64,000 nt of DNA. It comes from Acinetobacter apis (GTDB taxonomy: Bacteria; Pseudomonadota; Gammaproteobacteria; Pseudomonadales; Moraxellaceae). The stretch is taken from the NCBI RefSeq assembly GCF_900197575.1, contig NZ_FZLN01000003.1:186001-250000 (forward strand), in the 5' to 3' direction. The position numbers and the translations under genes were made by a program. Below the pieces are notes generated by a model. The model made no database searches and was not told the DNA's origin. It saw only the letters and a program-made list of their open reading frames with translations. Shown here piece by piece: positions 42,233 to 52,659 of the stretch. The stretch's first letter is position 1; every line of letters begins with the position of its first letter.

Positions 42233-42664
42233 ATGGCTATTGAACGTACATTATCAATTGTTAAACCAGATGCTGTTGGTAAAAACCACATTGGTGACAT
42301 CTTTTCTCGTTTCGAAAAAGCGGGTTTAAAAATTGTTGCAACTAAATTAAAGCATTTGTCTCAAGCTGAAGCTGAAGGCTTCTATGCTGAGCACAAAGAA
42401 CGTGGTTTCTTTGCTGACCTTGTTTCATTCATGACATCAGGTCCTGTTGTTGTGTCTGTATTAGAAGGCGAGAATGCAGTACTTGCACACCGTGATATTC
42501 TAGGCGCAACAAATCCTAAAGATGCTGCACCTGGTACAATCCGTGCTGACTTTGCAGTAAGCATTGACGAAAATGCAGCACATGGTTCAGATTCAGTTGA
42601 ATCTGCTGCACGTGAAGTATCTTACTTCTTTGCACAAACTGAAGTGTATCCACGTACTCGTTAA
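42233..42664 (+). CDS. ndk: Nucleoside diphosphate kinase
   Basis: A 143-residue enzyme that balances nucleoside triphosphate pools through a phospho-His intermediate. The catalytic His117 is in AAHGSDS; the N-terminal [15 protein letters not shown] and the [13 protein letters not shown] loop are conserved. The ATG at 42233 has an AAGGAG site at correct spacing; an in-frame start at 42212 lies before it. Followed by a strong terminator. Confidence 0.97.
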   Translation: MAIERTLSIVKPDAVGKNHIGDIFSRFEKAGLKIVATKLKHLSQAEAEGFYAEHKERGFFADLVSFMTSGPVVVSVLEGENAVLAHRDILGATNPKDAAPGTIRADFAVSIDENAAHGSDSVESAAREVSYFFAQTEVYPRTR

Positions 42665-42680
42665 TTCCGAGACGAGAAGA

Positions 42681-42714
42681 CCAGATAAGTGCTATAATAC
42701 TTATCTGGTTTTTT
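42681..42714 (+). terminator. Intrinsic terminator after ndk
   Basis: CCAGATAAGT pairs perfectly with ACTTATCTGG around an eight-base loop, followed by six Ts. Confidence 0.9.
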
Positions 42715-42786
42715 ATTCTCTTCATTTTCTTGCTGCTCATATCCGAGCACGCTTTTCCACATTTATCAATTTGATTAGGTAATATT

Positions 42787-44022
42787 ATGGCTCATGACGT
42801 AGTTCGTTCGTCTTTGGTAGATGAACAAAGCAGCGATACCACATCGACTCAGCCTGTTCAACATAGCACCCAAAAAATTAATTTATTGGGAATGTCGCGT
42901 GCGAATTTAGAGCGCTTTTTTGAAGAAATCGGTGAAAAAAAGTTTCGTGCAGGGCAAATTATTAAATGGATTCACCAATACTTTGTCACTGATTTTGCTC
43001 AAATGAGCAATATTTCAGGCAAGCTGAGAGAAAAATTACAACAGCGCTGTGAAATTAAAGCACCTGAAGTGGTGCATCGTCATTATTCAAAAGATGGCAC
43101 ACGTAAATGGGTATTTCGTGTTGGCGAAGGCGCAGGCTCATTGGTTGAAACAGTACTGATCCCCGCAGATGATAAATCAGGTGCACGAAAAACATTATGT
43201 ATCTCATCACAAGTGGGCTGTGCTTTAGATTGCTCCTTCTGTTCAACAGGTAAGCAAGGCTTTCAACGCGACTTATCAACCGATGAAATTATCGGTCAGT
43301 TATGGATTGCCAATCAATCTTACATGGAAGATGTTGATATTCCAGAGCGCACGCGCTCAGTCACAAATGTGGTGATGATGGGCATGGGCGAACCACTGTT
43401 GAACTTTAAACCTGTGGTTGAATCGATGTCTCTTATGTTAGATGACTTTGCATATGGTATGTCAAAACGCCGTGTAACCTTGTCAACATCAGGTATTGTG
43501 CCAATGATTGATAAGTTATCAGAAGAATTAGATGTAGCATTGGCGATTTCATTGCATGCGCCAAATGATGAATTACGCAATGAACTTGTGCCAATTAACA
43601 AAAAATATCCTTTACAACAACTTATTTCTGCTGCACAACGTTATATACGTAAAGATGGTAATGAGAGCGCACGTAAGCATGTCACCATCGAATATGTTAT
43701 GTTAGAAGGTGTAAATGACCAAGATATTCATGCACAGCAAATGGTACGTTTATTAAAAGACTTACCAAGTAAGATTAATTTGATTCCGTTTAACCCATTT
43801 CCACATGCGCCATACGGGCGTTCAAGTCGAAATCGGATCATGACTTTTCAAAAAATCTTATCTGATGCAGGATTTGTATGTACCATTCGTCAGACCCGTG
43901 GTGATGACATTGATGCAGCATGTGGTCAGTTGGTAGGTCAAGTTGCAGACCGAACGCGACGTGCTGAGCAATGGAAAAAGAAAGTTGCCCAGCAAAATGA
44001 AATTGTTCGCTCTCAAGGATAA
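42787..44022 (+). CDS. rlmN: 23S rRNA/tRNA adenine-C2 methyltransferase RlmN
   Basis: A 411-residue radical-SAM enzyme that methylates A2503 of 23S rRNA and A37 of some tRNAs. The [4Fe-4S] motif CxxxCxxC appears as CALDCSFC; the catalytic Cys pair is completed by the C-terminal [17 protein letters not shown] segment. A hydrophilic N-terminal extension of about 30 residues precedes the conserved core. It is the first gene of the long cluster that runs to der. Confidence 0.96.
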   Translation: MAHDVVRSSLVDEQSSDTTSTQPVQHSTQKINLLGMSRANLERFFEEIGEKKFRAGQIIKWIHQYFVTDFAQMSNISGKLREKLQQRCEIKAPEVVHRHYSKDGTRKWVFRVGEGAGSLVETVLIPADDKSGARKTLCISSQVGCALDCSFCSTGKQGFQRDLSTDEIIGQLWIANQSYMEDVDIPERTRSVTNVVMMGMGEPLLNFKPVVESMSLMLDDFAYGMSKRRVTLSTSGIVPMIDKLSEELDVALAISLHAPNDELRNELVPINKKYPLQQLISAAQRYIRKDGNESARKHVTIEYVMLEGVNDQDIHAQQMVRLLKDLPSKINLIPFNPFPHAPYGRSSRNRIMTFQKILSDAGFVCTIRQTRGDDIDAACGQLVGQVADRTRRAEQWKKKVAQQNEIVRSQG

Positions 44023-44047
44023 TTGTTGGGATTAAAATGGTGCCTAA

Positions 44048-44851
44048 ATGAAACGAATAAAATATGCGCTTGCAGTTCATTGTGGTTTAATCGCTGTCTT
44101 TTTACTGCAAGGTTGTCAAACAACCAGCGATGGTAATAAAGCAGATCCGCGTAAATCGGCAGAAGTACGCACGCAAATCGCTGCTGAATATATTCGTACA
44201 GGCGAACTTGATGCTGCCAAACGCTCTTTAGATGAAGCATTAGCCAAAGATCGCTATGACCCATTGGCGCATATGATGATGGGCGTGTTGCTACAACAAG
44301 AGGGCAGTCCAACCAATTTGGCGAAAGCGGACGAATATTTTAAACGTGCAGTTTCACTGAACAGCAGTGATGCACAAATTCGTAATAATTATGGTCGTTA
44401 TTTGTATCAAATGGGTCGTTATACTGAAGCGGCTAAAGAATTTAAAATAGCAGGAACCACGTTAGGTTATAATCAACGCGCTTGGTCACTTGAAAATTTA
44501 GGTCAAACGTATTTAAAGCTTAATGATCAGGTCAATGCAGAAAAAGCATTTATAAGCGCATTACAAGTCAATCCGAATTCAGCAATTGCGTTATATGAGT
44601 TGTCGAATTTAAATTTACAAAAAGCCAATTACAAGGTGGCATCACAACTTTATCAGAATTATGTCAAAGTTGTAGGTGTGAATAATCAAAGAGCAGCCGC
44701 ACTTTGGACAGGAATTCGCATTGCACATGCGAATAATGATAATATTAATTTGCAGGTCTTGGTGAATCAATTACGGGCATTGTATCCAGATAGCCAAGAA
44801 TATCGAAACTATTTGCAATTACAGTATAAGACTGAGGCGGTATGGAAGTAA
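44048..44851 (+). CDS. pilF: Type IV pilus biogenesis lipoprotein PilF/PilW
   Basis: A 267-residue TPR lipoprotein. The signal peptide ends at LLQGC with acylated Cys23; about six tetratricopeptide repeats follow (e.g. the NYGRYLYQMGRYTEAAKEF unit). It is the pilotin that brings the PilQ secretin to the outer membrane, and the rlmN-pilF order is typical. It overlaps the next gene by ten bases. Confidence 0.93.
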   Translation: MKRIKYALAVHCGLIAVFLLQGCQTTSDGNKADPRKSAEVRTQIAAEYIRTGELDAAKRSLDEALAKDRYDPLAHMMMGVLLQQEGSPTNLAKADEYFKRAVSLNSSDAQIRNNYGRYLYQMGRYTEAAKEFKIAGTTLGYNQRAWSLENLGQTYLKLNDQVNAEKAFISALQVNPNSAIALYELSNLNLQKANYKVASQLYQNYVKVVGVNNQRAAALWTGIRIAHANNDNINLQVLVNQLRALYPDSQEYRNYLQLQYKTEAVWK

Positions 44852-45642
44852 ATCCTAATTCACAGCAATCGACAGGTAACACGTCGACCTCAAATACATT
44901 AGGCAATGTTCAACGTCCTGGGGAATACTTACGCCATGTTCGCCTGAATAAAAAAGCTGAGTTGGTTGATATCTCTAAAGTGTTAAATATTCCTTTGAGA
45001 ACTTTAGAGGCGTTAGAGAAAGATGACTACAATGCGTTGCCTGAAGCTGCATTCATTAAAGGCTATTATCGTGTGTATGCGAGGCATCTTGATGTGGATG
45101 CATCTACCATTATTCAGCGCTTTGATGAAATTTATCAAAACGAAACAGGTGTACAAGCAAATCATGGCTTAAAAGATTCACCAATCAAAATTATGGGTAA
45201 ACTTCCTGGTTCTAACAGCAACCGCAATCGATTGTGGATGAAACGAATTGGATTGCTTATTTTACTTGTATTGATTGGTTGGATTGCTTTTACAACCTTA
45301 CAAAATTGGTCACAAAAGAAAAAAGCAACATTAGATGATGCTGCAAGCAATGTGTCTGCGCCATCGAGCGTACAAGTATTATCTGTTGATCAGAATCAAG
45401 CGGCATCAGGTGATAAATTAGAATTAAAAATATCACGCCCAACCACATTAAACATTGTGGATTCTACAGGCAAAGTACTTGCGACAGGACGTCAAAGTGA
45501 CAATTTAGTATTAAATGGTCAATCACCATTTCAAATTCAATTAGATGATGCAAAAGCGGTGTCATTAAACTTAAACGGTGAAGCGATTTCATTGTCTCCT
45601 TATACTGTAAATGATAAAGCAGATTTTCGTTTATCTCGCTAA
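44842..45642 (+). CDS. rodZ: RodZ-like helix-turn-helix membrane protein
   Basis: A 266-residue bitopic protein. The N-terminal cytosolic HTH_25 domain (about 28-95, with LRTLEALEKDDYNALPEAAFIKGY) binds MreB in characterised homologues; one membrane span is near 134-152; a periplasmic DUF4115 beta domain ends the protein. It supports rod shape. It lies between pilF and ispG as in Pseudomonas. Confidence 0.92.
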   Translation: MEVNPNSQQSTGNTSTSNTLGNVQRPGEYLRHVRLNKKAELVDISKVLNIPLRTLEALEKDDYNALPEAAFIKGYYRVYARHLDVDASTIIQRFDEIYQNETGVQANHGLKDSPIKIMGKLPGSNSNRNRLWMKRIGLLILLVLIGWIAFTTLQNWSQKKKATLDDAASNVSAPSSVQVLSVDQNQAASGDKLELKISRPTTLNIVDSTGKVLATGRQSDNLVLNGQSPFQIQLDDAKAVSLNLNGEAISLSPYTVNDKADFRLSR

Positions 45643-45660
45643 AAGAGAGAGTTGAGCAGA

Positions 45661-46779
45661 ATGATAGTAAATCCAATAAAACGTCGTCCAACTCGTAAGA
45701 TTCGTGTGGGTTCTGTCTATGTTGGTGGGGATGCACCTATCAGCGTACAAAGTATGACCAATACTGAAACATGTGATGTGGAAGCAACTGTGGCACAAAT
45801 TGAACGGTGTGCTGATGCAGGTGCAGATATTATGCGTGTTTCTGTTCCATCGATGGACGCGGCAAAAGCGTTTGCTGAAATTAAAAAAAGAGTCAGTACT
45901 CCACTTGTTGCAGATATTCATTTCGATTATAAAATTGCGCTTGCTGTTGCAGATGCGGGTGCAGATTGTTTACGTATCAATCCTGGTAATATTGGTTCAG
46001 AGCAAAAAATTCGTGAAGTGGTGGCAGCAGCAAAGCATCACGATATATCGATTCGTATTGGTGTCAATGCAGGTTCTTTAGAAAAAGATCTACAAAAAAA
46101 ATATGGTGAGCCAACAGGTGAAGCCCTATTAGAATCTGCGCTTCGTCATATTGATATTCTAGATCGTTTAAACTTTCATGAGTTTAAAGTCAGCGTGAAA
46201 GCATCTAATGTATTTTTGACGTTAGATGCATATCGGTTGCTGTCTAAACAAATTGATAATCCACTACACTTGGGTGTGACTGAAGCTGGGATTTATCGTA
46301 CAGGTACTGTGAAATCTGCCATTGCTTTGGGTGGATTATTACTCGAAGGGATTGGCGATACTATGCGAATATCGCTAGCTGCCAACCCAGAAGAAGAAAT
46401 TAAAATTGGTTTTGATATTTTAAAATCTTTAATGCTTCGTTCAAATGGCATTAACTTTATTGCATGTCCAAGCTGTTCACGACAAGAGTTTGATGTCATC
46501 AAAGTTATGCAACAGTTAGAAGAACGTTTAGAAGATATTCGAACACCGATGGATGTGTCTGTCATTGGTTGTAAAGTGAATGGTCCAGGCGAAGCCAAAG
46601 AAGCAGATATTGGAATTGTTGGTGCAAGCCCAAAATCATTGGTGTATCGTAATGGAGATAAAAGTCATCTCATTGAAACACATCAATTAGTTAATGAAAT
46701 TGAGTCAATGGTTCGCCAACGTGTTAAAGTGCTTGAAGAAGCTAAGTCAAAAGAAATTATTCGTAGTTCATCATCATGA
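45661..46779 (+). CDS. ispG: 4-hydroxy-3-methylbut-2-enyl-diphosphate synthase IspG
   Basis: A 372-residue [4Fe-4S] enzyme of the MEP isoprenoid pathway. The TIM-barrel N-terminal half begins with the [16 protein letters not shown] region; the cluster ligands are in CPSCSRQ and [10 protein letters not shown] at the C-terminal half. ATG 45661 is preferred to a TTG at 45652 because the purine-rich GAGAGAG site is then properly spaced. The stop overlaps hisS by four bases (ATGA). Confidence 0.97.
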   Translation: MIVNPIKRRPTRKIRVGSVYVGGDAPISVQSMTNTETCDVEATVAQIERCADAGADIMRVSVPSMDAAKAFAEIKKRVSTPLVADIHFDYKIALAVADAGADCLRINPGNIGSEQKIREVVAAAKHHDISIRIGVNAGSLEKDLQKKYGEPTGEALLESALRHIDILDRLNFHEFKVSVKASNVFLTLDAYRLLSKQIDNPLHLGVTEAGIYRTGTVKSAIALGGLLLEGIGDTMRISLAANPEEEIKIGFDILKSLMLRSNGINFIACPSCSRQEFDVIKVMQQLEERLEDIRTPMDVSVIGCKVNGPGEAKEADIGIVGASPKSLVYRNGDKSHLIETHQLVNEIESMVRQRVKVLEEAKSKEIIRSSSS

Positions 46780-48077
46780 GTCTAATTGCTGCAATTAAAG
46801 GTTTTAACGATATTCTCCCAGAGCAAACACCTGCTTGGAGACGCCTTGAAACAAATCTAACATCGTTAATGGATGCATATGGGTATCAACAAATTCGCTT
46901 GCCGACTGTTGAGCAAACCAGTTTATTTAAACGCGCCATTGGTGATGCAACAGATATTGTTGAAAAAGAAATGTATACGTTTTTTGATAAAGGTAATCCA
47001 CCTGAGTCATTGACCTTGCGCCCAGAGGGTACTGCAGGTTGTGTACGTGCCATGCTAGAACATAACTTACTCCGCGGGACAACGCCACGTGTTTGGTACA
47101 TGGGCCCAATGTTTCGTTATGAAAAACCACAGAAGGGTCGTTATCGCCAATTTCATCAATTTGGCGTAGAAACATTTGGTGTTGCAACACCTGATATTGA
47201 AGCTGAGCTGATTTTATTAACTGCACGCTTATGGAAGCGTATGGGCATTGCTGATAAAGTTCAACTAGAGCTAAACACCTTAGGTGAACTTGATGAGCGT
47301 CAAGCATATCGTCAAGCATTGGTTGAGTATTTAACATTACATCATGATCAACTCGATGAAGACTCAAAACGACGTTTGACCACGAACCCACTGCGCGTGC
47401 TTGATTCTAAAGATGAAAGTACACGTCAAGTATTGGAAAATGCACCACAATTGCATGATTTCATGGGTGAAGAAACCATGGCACATTTTCAGCAATTGCA
47501 ACGCTATTTGCAGGCAACTGGTGTTGAGTTTGTGGTTAATCAGCGTTTGGTGCGCGGTTTAGATTACTACAACAAAACGGTCTTTGAGTGGACGACGACA
47601 CATTTAGGTGCACAAGGCACAGTGTGTGGCGGCGGACGCTATGACAGTTTGGTTGGGCAGCTTAAAGGCAAAGCCAATCAATCCGTACCAGCTGTTGGTT
47701 TTGGGATGGGACTTGAGCGTTTATTGCTTTTGATTGAGCAATTTGCAGAACCTGTTGCAGTGCGAGATTGTGAAGTGTTTTTGGTGGCTGAACCTGCATA
47801 TCAAGAACAAGCGCTTGTATTGGCTGAACAGTTAAGAGATCAGCTTGAACAACATCATGCGCAACATATCCGTGTAAAAACAGGCTCACAAGGCAGCATG
47901 AAAAGCCAAATGAAAAAAGCAGATCAATCTGGTGCAATATTTGCCATGATCTTAGGCGAAAAAGAGTTTACTCAGCAATCTGTTGCACTCAAAAAGCTTG
48001 AAACAGCTGAACAAAGTGATGTTGCAATCAGTGAGATTACCCCTTTTCTGATCCAGCAATTTCCAATCGTTATTTAG
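46776..48077 (+). CDS. hisS: Histidyl-tRNA synthetase
   Basis: A 433-residue class II synthetase. Motif 1 is in the region of [17 protein letters not shown], motif 2 in [21 protein letters not shown], the histidine-specific loops in [15 protein letters not shown] and CGGGRYDSL, and motif 3 in [12 protein letters not shown]. The C-terminal anticodon domain is complete. Overlaps ispG by four bases. Confidence 0.98.
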   Translation: MSLIAAIKGFNDILPEQTPAWRRLETNLTSLMDAYGYQQIRLPTVEQTSLFKRAIGDATDIVEKEMYTFFDKGNPPESLTLRPEGTAGCVRAMLEHNLLRGTTPRVWYMGPMFRYEKPQKGRYRQFHQFGVETFGVATPDIEAELILLTARLWKRMGIADKVQLELNTLGELDERQAYRQALVEYLTLHHDQLDEDSKRRLTTNPLRVLDSKDESTRQVLENAPQLHDFMGEETMAHFQQLQRYLQATGVEFVVNQRLVRGLDYYNKTVFEWTTTHLGAQGTVCGGGRYDSLVGQLKGKANQSVPAVGFGMGLERLLLLIEQFAEPVAVRDCEVFLVAEPAYQEQALVLAEQLRDQLEQHHAQHIRVKTGSQGSMKSQMKKADQSGAIFAMILGEKEFTQQSVALKKLETAEQSDVAISEITPFLIQQFPIVI

Positions 48078-48096
48078 TTTTGATAAGGATAATCAA

Positions 48097-48801
48097 ATGA
48101 GTGCATTAACAGAAGATGATCAACTTGACCGGGCAAAGTCGTTAGCTAGAAAATATGGCTCTACGGTAGTCACTGGTGTTTTGGTGTTACTGATTGCTTT
48201 TTTTGGCTGGAATTATTGGAATAAAAAACAAAACGTTGAAGCACAAAATGAAACTGCACGTGTACAACAGTTGATGGATCAGGCGCAAGCTTTGACCCCA
48301 ACCAGTGATAAAATGGCATTAAACCGTCTAATCACTGCTGCAGACGATATTGTGAAAAAAGATCCAAATGCAGTACAAGCGATTCAAGCACAATTTATTG
48401 TATCAAAAGCATATTTTGATCGTGGTGATTACGCAAGTGCAGCACGTGAATTAAAGAAAGTTCAGACAAGTACATTGAAAGATGCAGGCATGATTGCTTT
48501 GGTTAATTTACACCTTGCATATGCTCAAATTGCTGAAAAGAAATATGATGATGCACTAAAAACGTTGGATTTGATTCAGTTGTCTTCGTTTAAGGCCACA
48601 GTGAATGAAGTGCGTGGTGATATTTATGTCGCAAAAAATGATACTGTGAATGCACGTAAATCATATGAAGCTGCATGGGCTGCCGCTGTAGCACGTAAGC
48701 AACAGCCACAAGTGTTACAAATAAAACTCGAAAGTGTTGGTGTTTTAGTTGAAGATCCAAATATTGAAAGCCCAATTTTGAAAACAGTGGATGAGTCTTA
48801 A
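48097..48801 (+). CDS. YfgM-type TPR inner-membrane protein
   Basis: A 234-residue protein with an N-terminal cytosolic stub, one membrane span (about 22-40) and a periplasmic domain with tetratricopeptide-like repeats (DUF2133/YfgM family). In E. coli YfgM associates with the PpiD-SecYEG complex and helps periplasmic folding. The start has an AAGGA site, and the gene lies between hisS and bamB as usual. Its stop directly precedes the bamB ATG. Confidence 0.92.
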   Translation: MSALTEDDQLDRAKSLARKYGSTVVTGVLVLLIAFFGWNYWNKKQNVEAQNETARVQQLMDQAQALTPTSDKMALNRLITAADDIVKKDPNAVQAIQAQFIVSKAYFDRGDYASAARELKKVQTSTLKDAGMIALVNLHLAYAQIAEKKYDDALKTLDLIQLSSFKATVNEVRGDIYVAKNDTVNARKSYEAAWAAAVARKQQPQVLQIKLESVGVLVEDPNIESPILKTVDES

Positions 48802-49956
48802 ATGAATAAAAAGTTTAAAATACCGTTTGCACTCGCTGTCTTAGCGGTCGCTTTGGCGGGCTGTTCAAGTAACAAACCGAAAGTTGAAAAAATCAAACCT
48901 AATCCACTGCCAAAATTAGTTCAGTCGAAAAGTTTACAACAAACATTTGTACAACATGTTTCTGCGACCAATAAGAAAGATCCATTACGTTTGCAGATGG
49001 CTGTTGACAATGGAAACATGTTCTTTGTCGACCCTGATAAAAATACAGTTGAAGCCTATCAAGGTAACCAACGTCTATGGTCTACACGCATCGCTAAAAA
49101 AGGCAGTTTAAGCGCAGGCGCTGTTGCGGGTAATGGCATTGTTGTGGTGGGCAACCAAAAAGGTGAGTTAATTGCACTGGATCAAGCCAAAGGTACAATT
49201 CTTTGGACCAATGAATTATCAGGATCATTAATTACACCATCTCATATTCAGCTTGGCCGTGTGATTACAGTGACCAATGATGGTAATGTATATGCACATG
49301 ATGCCGTTTCAGGTCAGCAGCTTTGGACATATCGTCTACCTCATGTACAGCTTAGCCTTCGCGGACAAGCGACGCCTGTGGTGCTCGATCCAAATACCGT
49401 GTTAATTGCGACTGCAAATGCTTATGTTTATGGTATTGATGTCGTCAGTGGTGTGCCACGTTTACAACGTCGTGTATCTGTTGCTGAAGGGCGTACAGAT
49501 ATTCAACGTATTAATGATATTGATGGCGATCCTGTAATGATGGGTCAGTTCTTGGTGACAACCAGCTATCAAGGTCAGGTGACTGTGACTGATCTACAGC
49601 AACAACAAGTGGTATGGAGTGATGATGCAAGCAGTAATAAGCGTCCAGAAGTGACGCAAGATGCTGTGTACATCACCACAACAGACGGTAAAATTATTGC
49701 TTATGGATTGTTAACCGGCGAAAAGCTGTGGGAAAATGATCAGTTATTGCATCGTAATTTAAGTAACCCTGTTTTACTTGGCTCTGATCTTGTGGTTGGA
49801 GATTATGAAGGGGCGCTTAGCCTTTTAGACTCAAGTACAGGTAAAATTGTTGGTCGATCTGCAACAAAAGGTGAGGTAACTTCCTTGCGTGTAGTCAACA
49901 ACCAGCTTTATGTTTCAACTCAAAAGGGCGCGTTAAGCGTTTGGCAGAATCGTTAA
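48802..49956 (+). CDS. bamB: Outer-membrane assembly lipoprotein BamB
   Basis: A 384-residue lipoprotein of the BAM complex. The signal peptide ends at LAGC with acylated Cys21; the rest forms PQQ-like beta-propeller repeats (e.g. GTILWTNELSG, GQQLWTYRL, GEKLWENDQ). It starts immediately after the yfgM stop and is four bases from der. Confidence 0.96.
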   Translation: MNKKFKIPFALAVLAVALAGCSSNKPKVEKIKPNPLPKLVQSKSLQQTFVQHVSATNKKDPLRLQMAVDNGNMFFVDPDKNTVEAYQGNQRLWSTRIAKKGSLSAGAVAGNGIVVVGNQKGELIALDQAKGTILWTNELSGSLITPSHIQLGRVITVTNDGNVYAHDAVSGQQLWTYRLPHVQLSLRGQATPVVLDPNTVLIATANAYVYGIDVVSGVPRLQRRVSVAEGRTDIQRINDIDGDPVMMGQFLVTTSYQGQVTVTDLQQQQVVWSDDASSNKRPEVTQDAVYITTTDGKIIAYGLLTGEKLWENDQLLHRNLSNPVLLGSDLVVGDYEGALSLLDSSTGKIVGRSATKGEVTSLRVVNNQLYVSTQKGALSVWQNR

Positions 49957-49959
49957 TCT

Positions 49960-51369
49960 ATGAAACCCGTTATTGCGCTGATTGGGCGTCCGAATGTCGG
50001 AAAATCAACGTTATTTAATCAGATCACAAAAAGTCGAGATGCACTGGTTGCTGACTTCGCTGGTTTAACACGTGACCGTAAGTATGGAGATGCAGTTTAT
50101 GACAATAAGTCATTTATTGTTGTTGATACTGGCGGGATCGGCGAAAGTGAGCTTGGGATTGATGCTTACATGGCTGAGCAGTCTCAAACTGCCATTCATG
50201 AAGCTGATATTATTGTCTTTGTGGTCGATGCGCGTGCGGGTTTATTGGCTTCCGATGAGCAAATTGCACGTGAGCTTCGAACCCTTGGTAAGAAAGTATA
50301 CTTAGTTGCCAACAAAGTTGATGGTGTTCATGCTGAAGCCGCTGTAGTTGAGTTTTATCAGCTTGGTTTTGGTGAACCCATTCATGTTGCAGCAAGCCAT
50401 GGCCGTGGTGTGGCGCAGATGTTGGAAGAAATTCTAATTGATGTGCCTGAAGATGAAGACAGTGCTGAATTAGATAAGCAAACTGGCTTACGTCTTGCCA
50501 TCATTGGTCGTCCGAATGTCGGTAAATCGACTTTAGTGAATCGCTTATTGGGTGAAGACCGTGTCGTGGTTTATGACATGCCAGGTACAACCCGTGACTC
50601 TGTTTATATTCCATTTGAACGCAATGAGCGTAAATATACGCTGATTGATACAGCAGGTGTTCGTCGTAAAGGGCGAATTGAAGAAGCGATTGAAAAATTT
50701 TCAATTGTGAAAACCTTGCAAGCCATTAAAGATGCTAATGTGATTGTTGTTGTTACCGATGCTCGTGATGGTATTGTTGAACAAGATTTGCATTTGATTG
50801 GCTATGCTTTAGAAGCAGGTCGTGCACTGGTTATTGCGGTTAATAAATGGGACAACATGTCTGAATATGACCGCAAACAGGTGAAACTTGATGTTGAACG
50901 ACGCTTTGGATTTATTCCATGGGCACGTGTACATTTAACCTCTGCGCTTCATGGCACTGGGGTCGGTGAGTTATATCCATCTATTCATCGTGCTTATGAA
51001 TCTGCAAATTTAAAAGTATCGCCGTCTAAGCTTACACAAATTCTCAATGATGCAACTGATCAACATCAACCACCAATGGTGAATGGTCGTCGTATTAAAA
51101 TGCGTTATGCGCATATGGGGGGACAAAACCCACCTACGATTGTCATTCATGGAAATAAAGTCGATAAAGTTTCTGCAGATTACCGTCGTTATTTGGAAAA
51201 TGTGTTCCGTAAAGTATATAAGCTTGAAGGCACACCAGTTCGAATTGAATTTAAAACTTCTGAAAATCCATTTGAAGGTCGTAAAACTCAGATCAATGAA
51301 CGTGTGGCTGCACGTCGACGCCGCTATGTTCAAACCTTTAAGCGAGCTGAGAAAAAGAGCAAACGCTAA
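49960..51369 (+). CDS. der: Ribosome-assembly GTPase Der (EngA)
   Basis: A 469-residue protein with two GTPase domains in tandem: G1 motifs [11 protein letters not shown] at 8-18 and [11 protein letters not shown] near 180-190, NKVD and NKWD as G4 motifs, then the C-terminal KH-like domain and a basic tail ([18 protein letters not shown]). Needed for 50S subunit assembly. Last gene of the core cluster, closed by a terminator. Confidence 0.98.
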   Translation: MKPVIALIGRPNVGKSTLFNQITKSRDALVADFAGLTRDRKYGDAVYDNKSFIVVDTGGIGESELGIDAYMAEQSQTAIHEADIIVFVVDARAGLLASDEQIARELRTLGKKVYLVANKVDGVHAEAAVVEFYQLGFGEPIHVAASHGRGVAQMLEEILIDVPEDEDSAELDKQTGLRLAIIGRPNVGKSTLVNRLLGEDRVVVYDMPGTTRDSVYIPFERNERKYTLIDTAGVRRKGRIEEAIEKFSIVKTLQAIKDANVIVVVTDARDGIVEQDLHLIGYALEAGRALVIAVNKWDNMSEYDRKQVKLDVERRFGFIPWARVHLTSALHGTGVGELYPSIHRAYESANLKVSPSKLTQILNDATDQHQPPMVNGRRIKMRYAHMGGQNPPTIVIHGNKVDKVSADYRRYLENVFRKVYKLEGTPVRIEFKTSENPFEGRKTQINERVAARRRRYVQTFKRAEKKSKR

Positions 51370-51381
51370 ATATTTAAACTT

Positions 51382-51408
51382 AAAAGCCAAGCTTCTGCTT
51401 GGCTTTTT
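51382..51408 (+). terminator. Intrinsic terminator after der
   Basis: AAGCCAAGC pairs perfectly with GCTTGGCTT around a TTCT loop and is followed by a T-run. It isolates the core cluster from the operon that follows. Confidence 0.9.
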
Positions 51409-51997
51409 CTATGCTGACTTATCAGTTGATAAACAGGTCAATCATCCATGGTAATTAGGAACAAAAAAGCATTTTAGTGAAGTATCTTGTCATTTCATTA
51501 GTAGAAATGATTGATTAAAAGATAAGTTGTCCCAACCCATAATTTTTTTAAAATTTAGGATCAGTTGTGGAGTAAATGGACTAGATTGATTCGAGAATAA
51601 TGCTCCCTAACATCACAACGCTCTATATTAGTTTATAGATCGATAATAAGGTAATTCATGCCAATTCCTTTTTTGCTTATATTCTTTTATCAATTCAAGA
51701 GATGAATGTAGAGTTATTTTTCTTGATAAATGTTTAAAATTCATATACTTATAAAAATTAGAGGTGATATTTTTTGATTTATAAGATTTATAAATAGCAT
51801 CATATGTTATTTCTTAAATTTATATGAAAATAATTTTACCTTAGCATAATAATATGACATTTTAATCATTCTATTTAAATTTAGTATGTAATAAAATCAT
51901 TTGTAAAACAAATAAGTAGATTTAATAAAAAAAACACTCCAAACATTTTTTTTACAAAAAAATTGTTCGTATTGTTTTTGTATCTAGATTAATTCGC
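51409..51997. other. A/T-rich non-coding region upstream of the aryl polyene operon
   Basis: About 590 bp without a plausible gene, clearly richer in A/T than its surroundings, with long A and T tracts toward its right end. I see a 7-bp hairpin TCATTTC/GAAATGA (51490-51510), no transposase remnant and no tRNA. Composition like this is typical of promoter regions bound by H-NS-type silencers, which is an inference. Confidence 0.5.
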
Positions 51998-52003
51998 TAT
52001 AAT
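51998..52003 (+). promoter_or_regulatory. Candidate -10 box of the aryl polyene operon
   Basis: A perfect TATAAT sits 27 bases before the GTG start of the first gene. The matching -35 is unclear (TTGTTT at 51972 is 20 bases away). Transcription would start near 52010, leaving a short leader. Confidence 0.5.
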
Positions 52004-52029
52004 TGAGTTTTATTAAGTGTGGATTAAAT

Positions 52030-52659
52030 GTGAAGCTACAGTTGCAAGTTGAGCAGCTATTTAAAAGTGTTGCGTTAAACAATCTACATGCACTAGAAAA
52101 AATTCCTGCTATGCAACGTCGCAGACTATCTCCACTTGCCAAATTGGCCTTAAATAGTGCACTAAATGTACTATCTAACGATAAGGTAGATTATATCGTT
52201 TGGGGTTCTCGGTTTGGCGATGAAGCCAAGACGCTTACAATTTTACAAGATGTGCTACGAGGTGAAATACCATCACCTACGCAATTTTCAGTATCAGTAC
52301 ACAATGCAATATCGGGTTTATATTCTATTTTGAATAAAGATCGAACAAGATCAACAAGCTTAAGTGCAACATTGCCAGAAGCAGTCATAGAAGCATATGC
52401 ATTTTTGAAAACACAGCCTTTATCAAGTAAAGCACTCATTGTGTATTACGAGGCGCCAATCCCAAACGTATATAGCGATTTAGAAACGTTTGAATCTTTT
52501 GCTGTTGCTTGCATTGTAAGTTTAGACCAACCAAATATTAGTTTAAATATAAATCAGTTGATGACTCTAGAACCGTCTGAAAGCATGGCTGAGTTCGAAT
52601 CATTTTGGGGAAACAAAACCTTGCTACAGTCCGATAAAGGAGTTTGGGTGAGATGTTAA
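52030..52659 (+). CDS. Ketosynthase-like protein without catalytic Cys (chain-length-factor type)
   Basis: A 209-residue protein of the short beta-ketoacyl-synthase-like family (Ketoacyl-synt_2, PF13723-like), found first in many aryl polyene clusters. It covers only an N-terminal ketosynthase half. In the region where condensing enzymes have DTACSS, it has FSVSVHNAISGLYS, so it lacks the acyl-binding cysteine. In the Xenorhabdus/E. coli systems such a protein pairs with an active ketosynthase as a chain length factor. GTG 52030 is preferred; a TTG at 52003 lies inside the candidate -10 box. Overlaps the next gene by seven bases. Confidence 0.82.
   Translation: MKLQLQVEQLFKSVALNNLHALEKIPAMQRRRLSPLAKLALNSALNVLSNDKVDYIVWGSRFGDEAKTLTILQDVLRGEIPSPTQFSVSVHNAISGLYSILNKDRTRSTSLSATLPEAVIEAYAFLKTQPLSSKALIVYYEAPIPNVYSDLETFESFAVACIVSLDQPNISLNINQLMTLEPSESMAEFESFWGNKTLLQSDKGVWVRC

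Noticed and set aside
42693..42698. TATAAT as an rlmN promoter
   Set aside because: It lies in the loop of the ndk terminator and no -35 sequence is correctly spaced.
46927..47391. 154-codon minus-strand frame
   Set aside because: Entirely inside hisS in antisense; hisS motifs are intact and the shadow has no recognisable domain.
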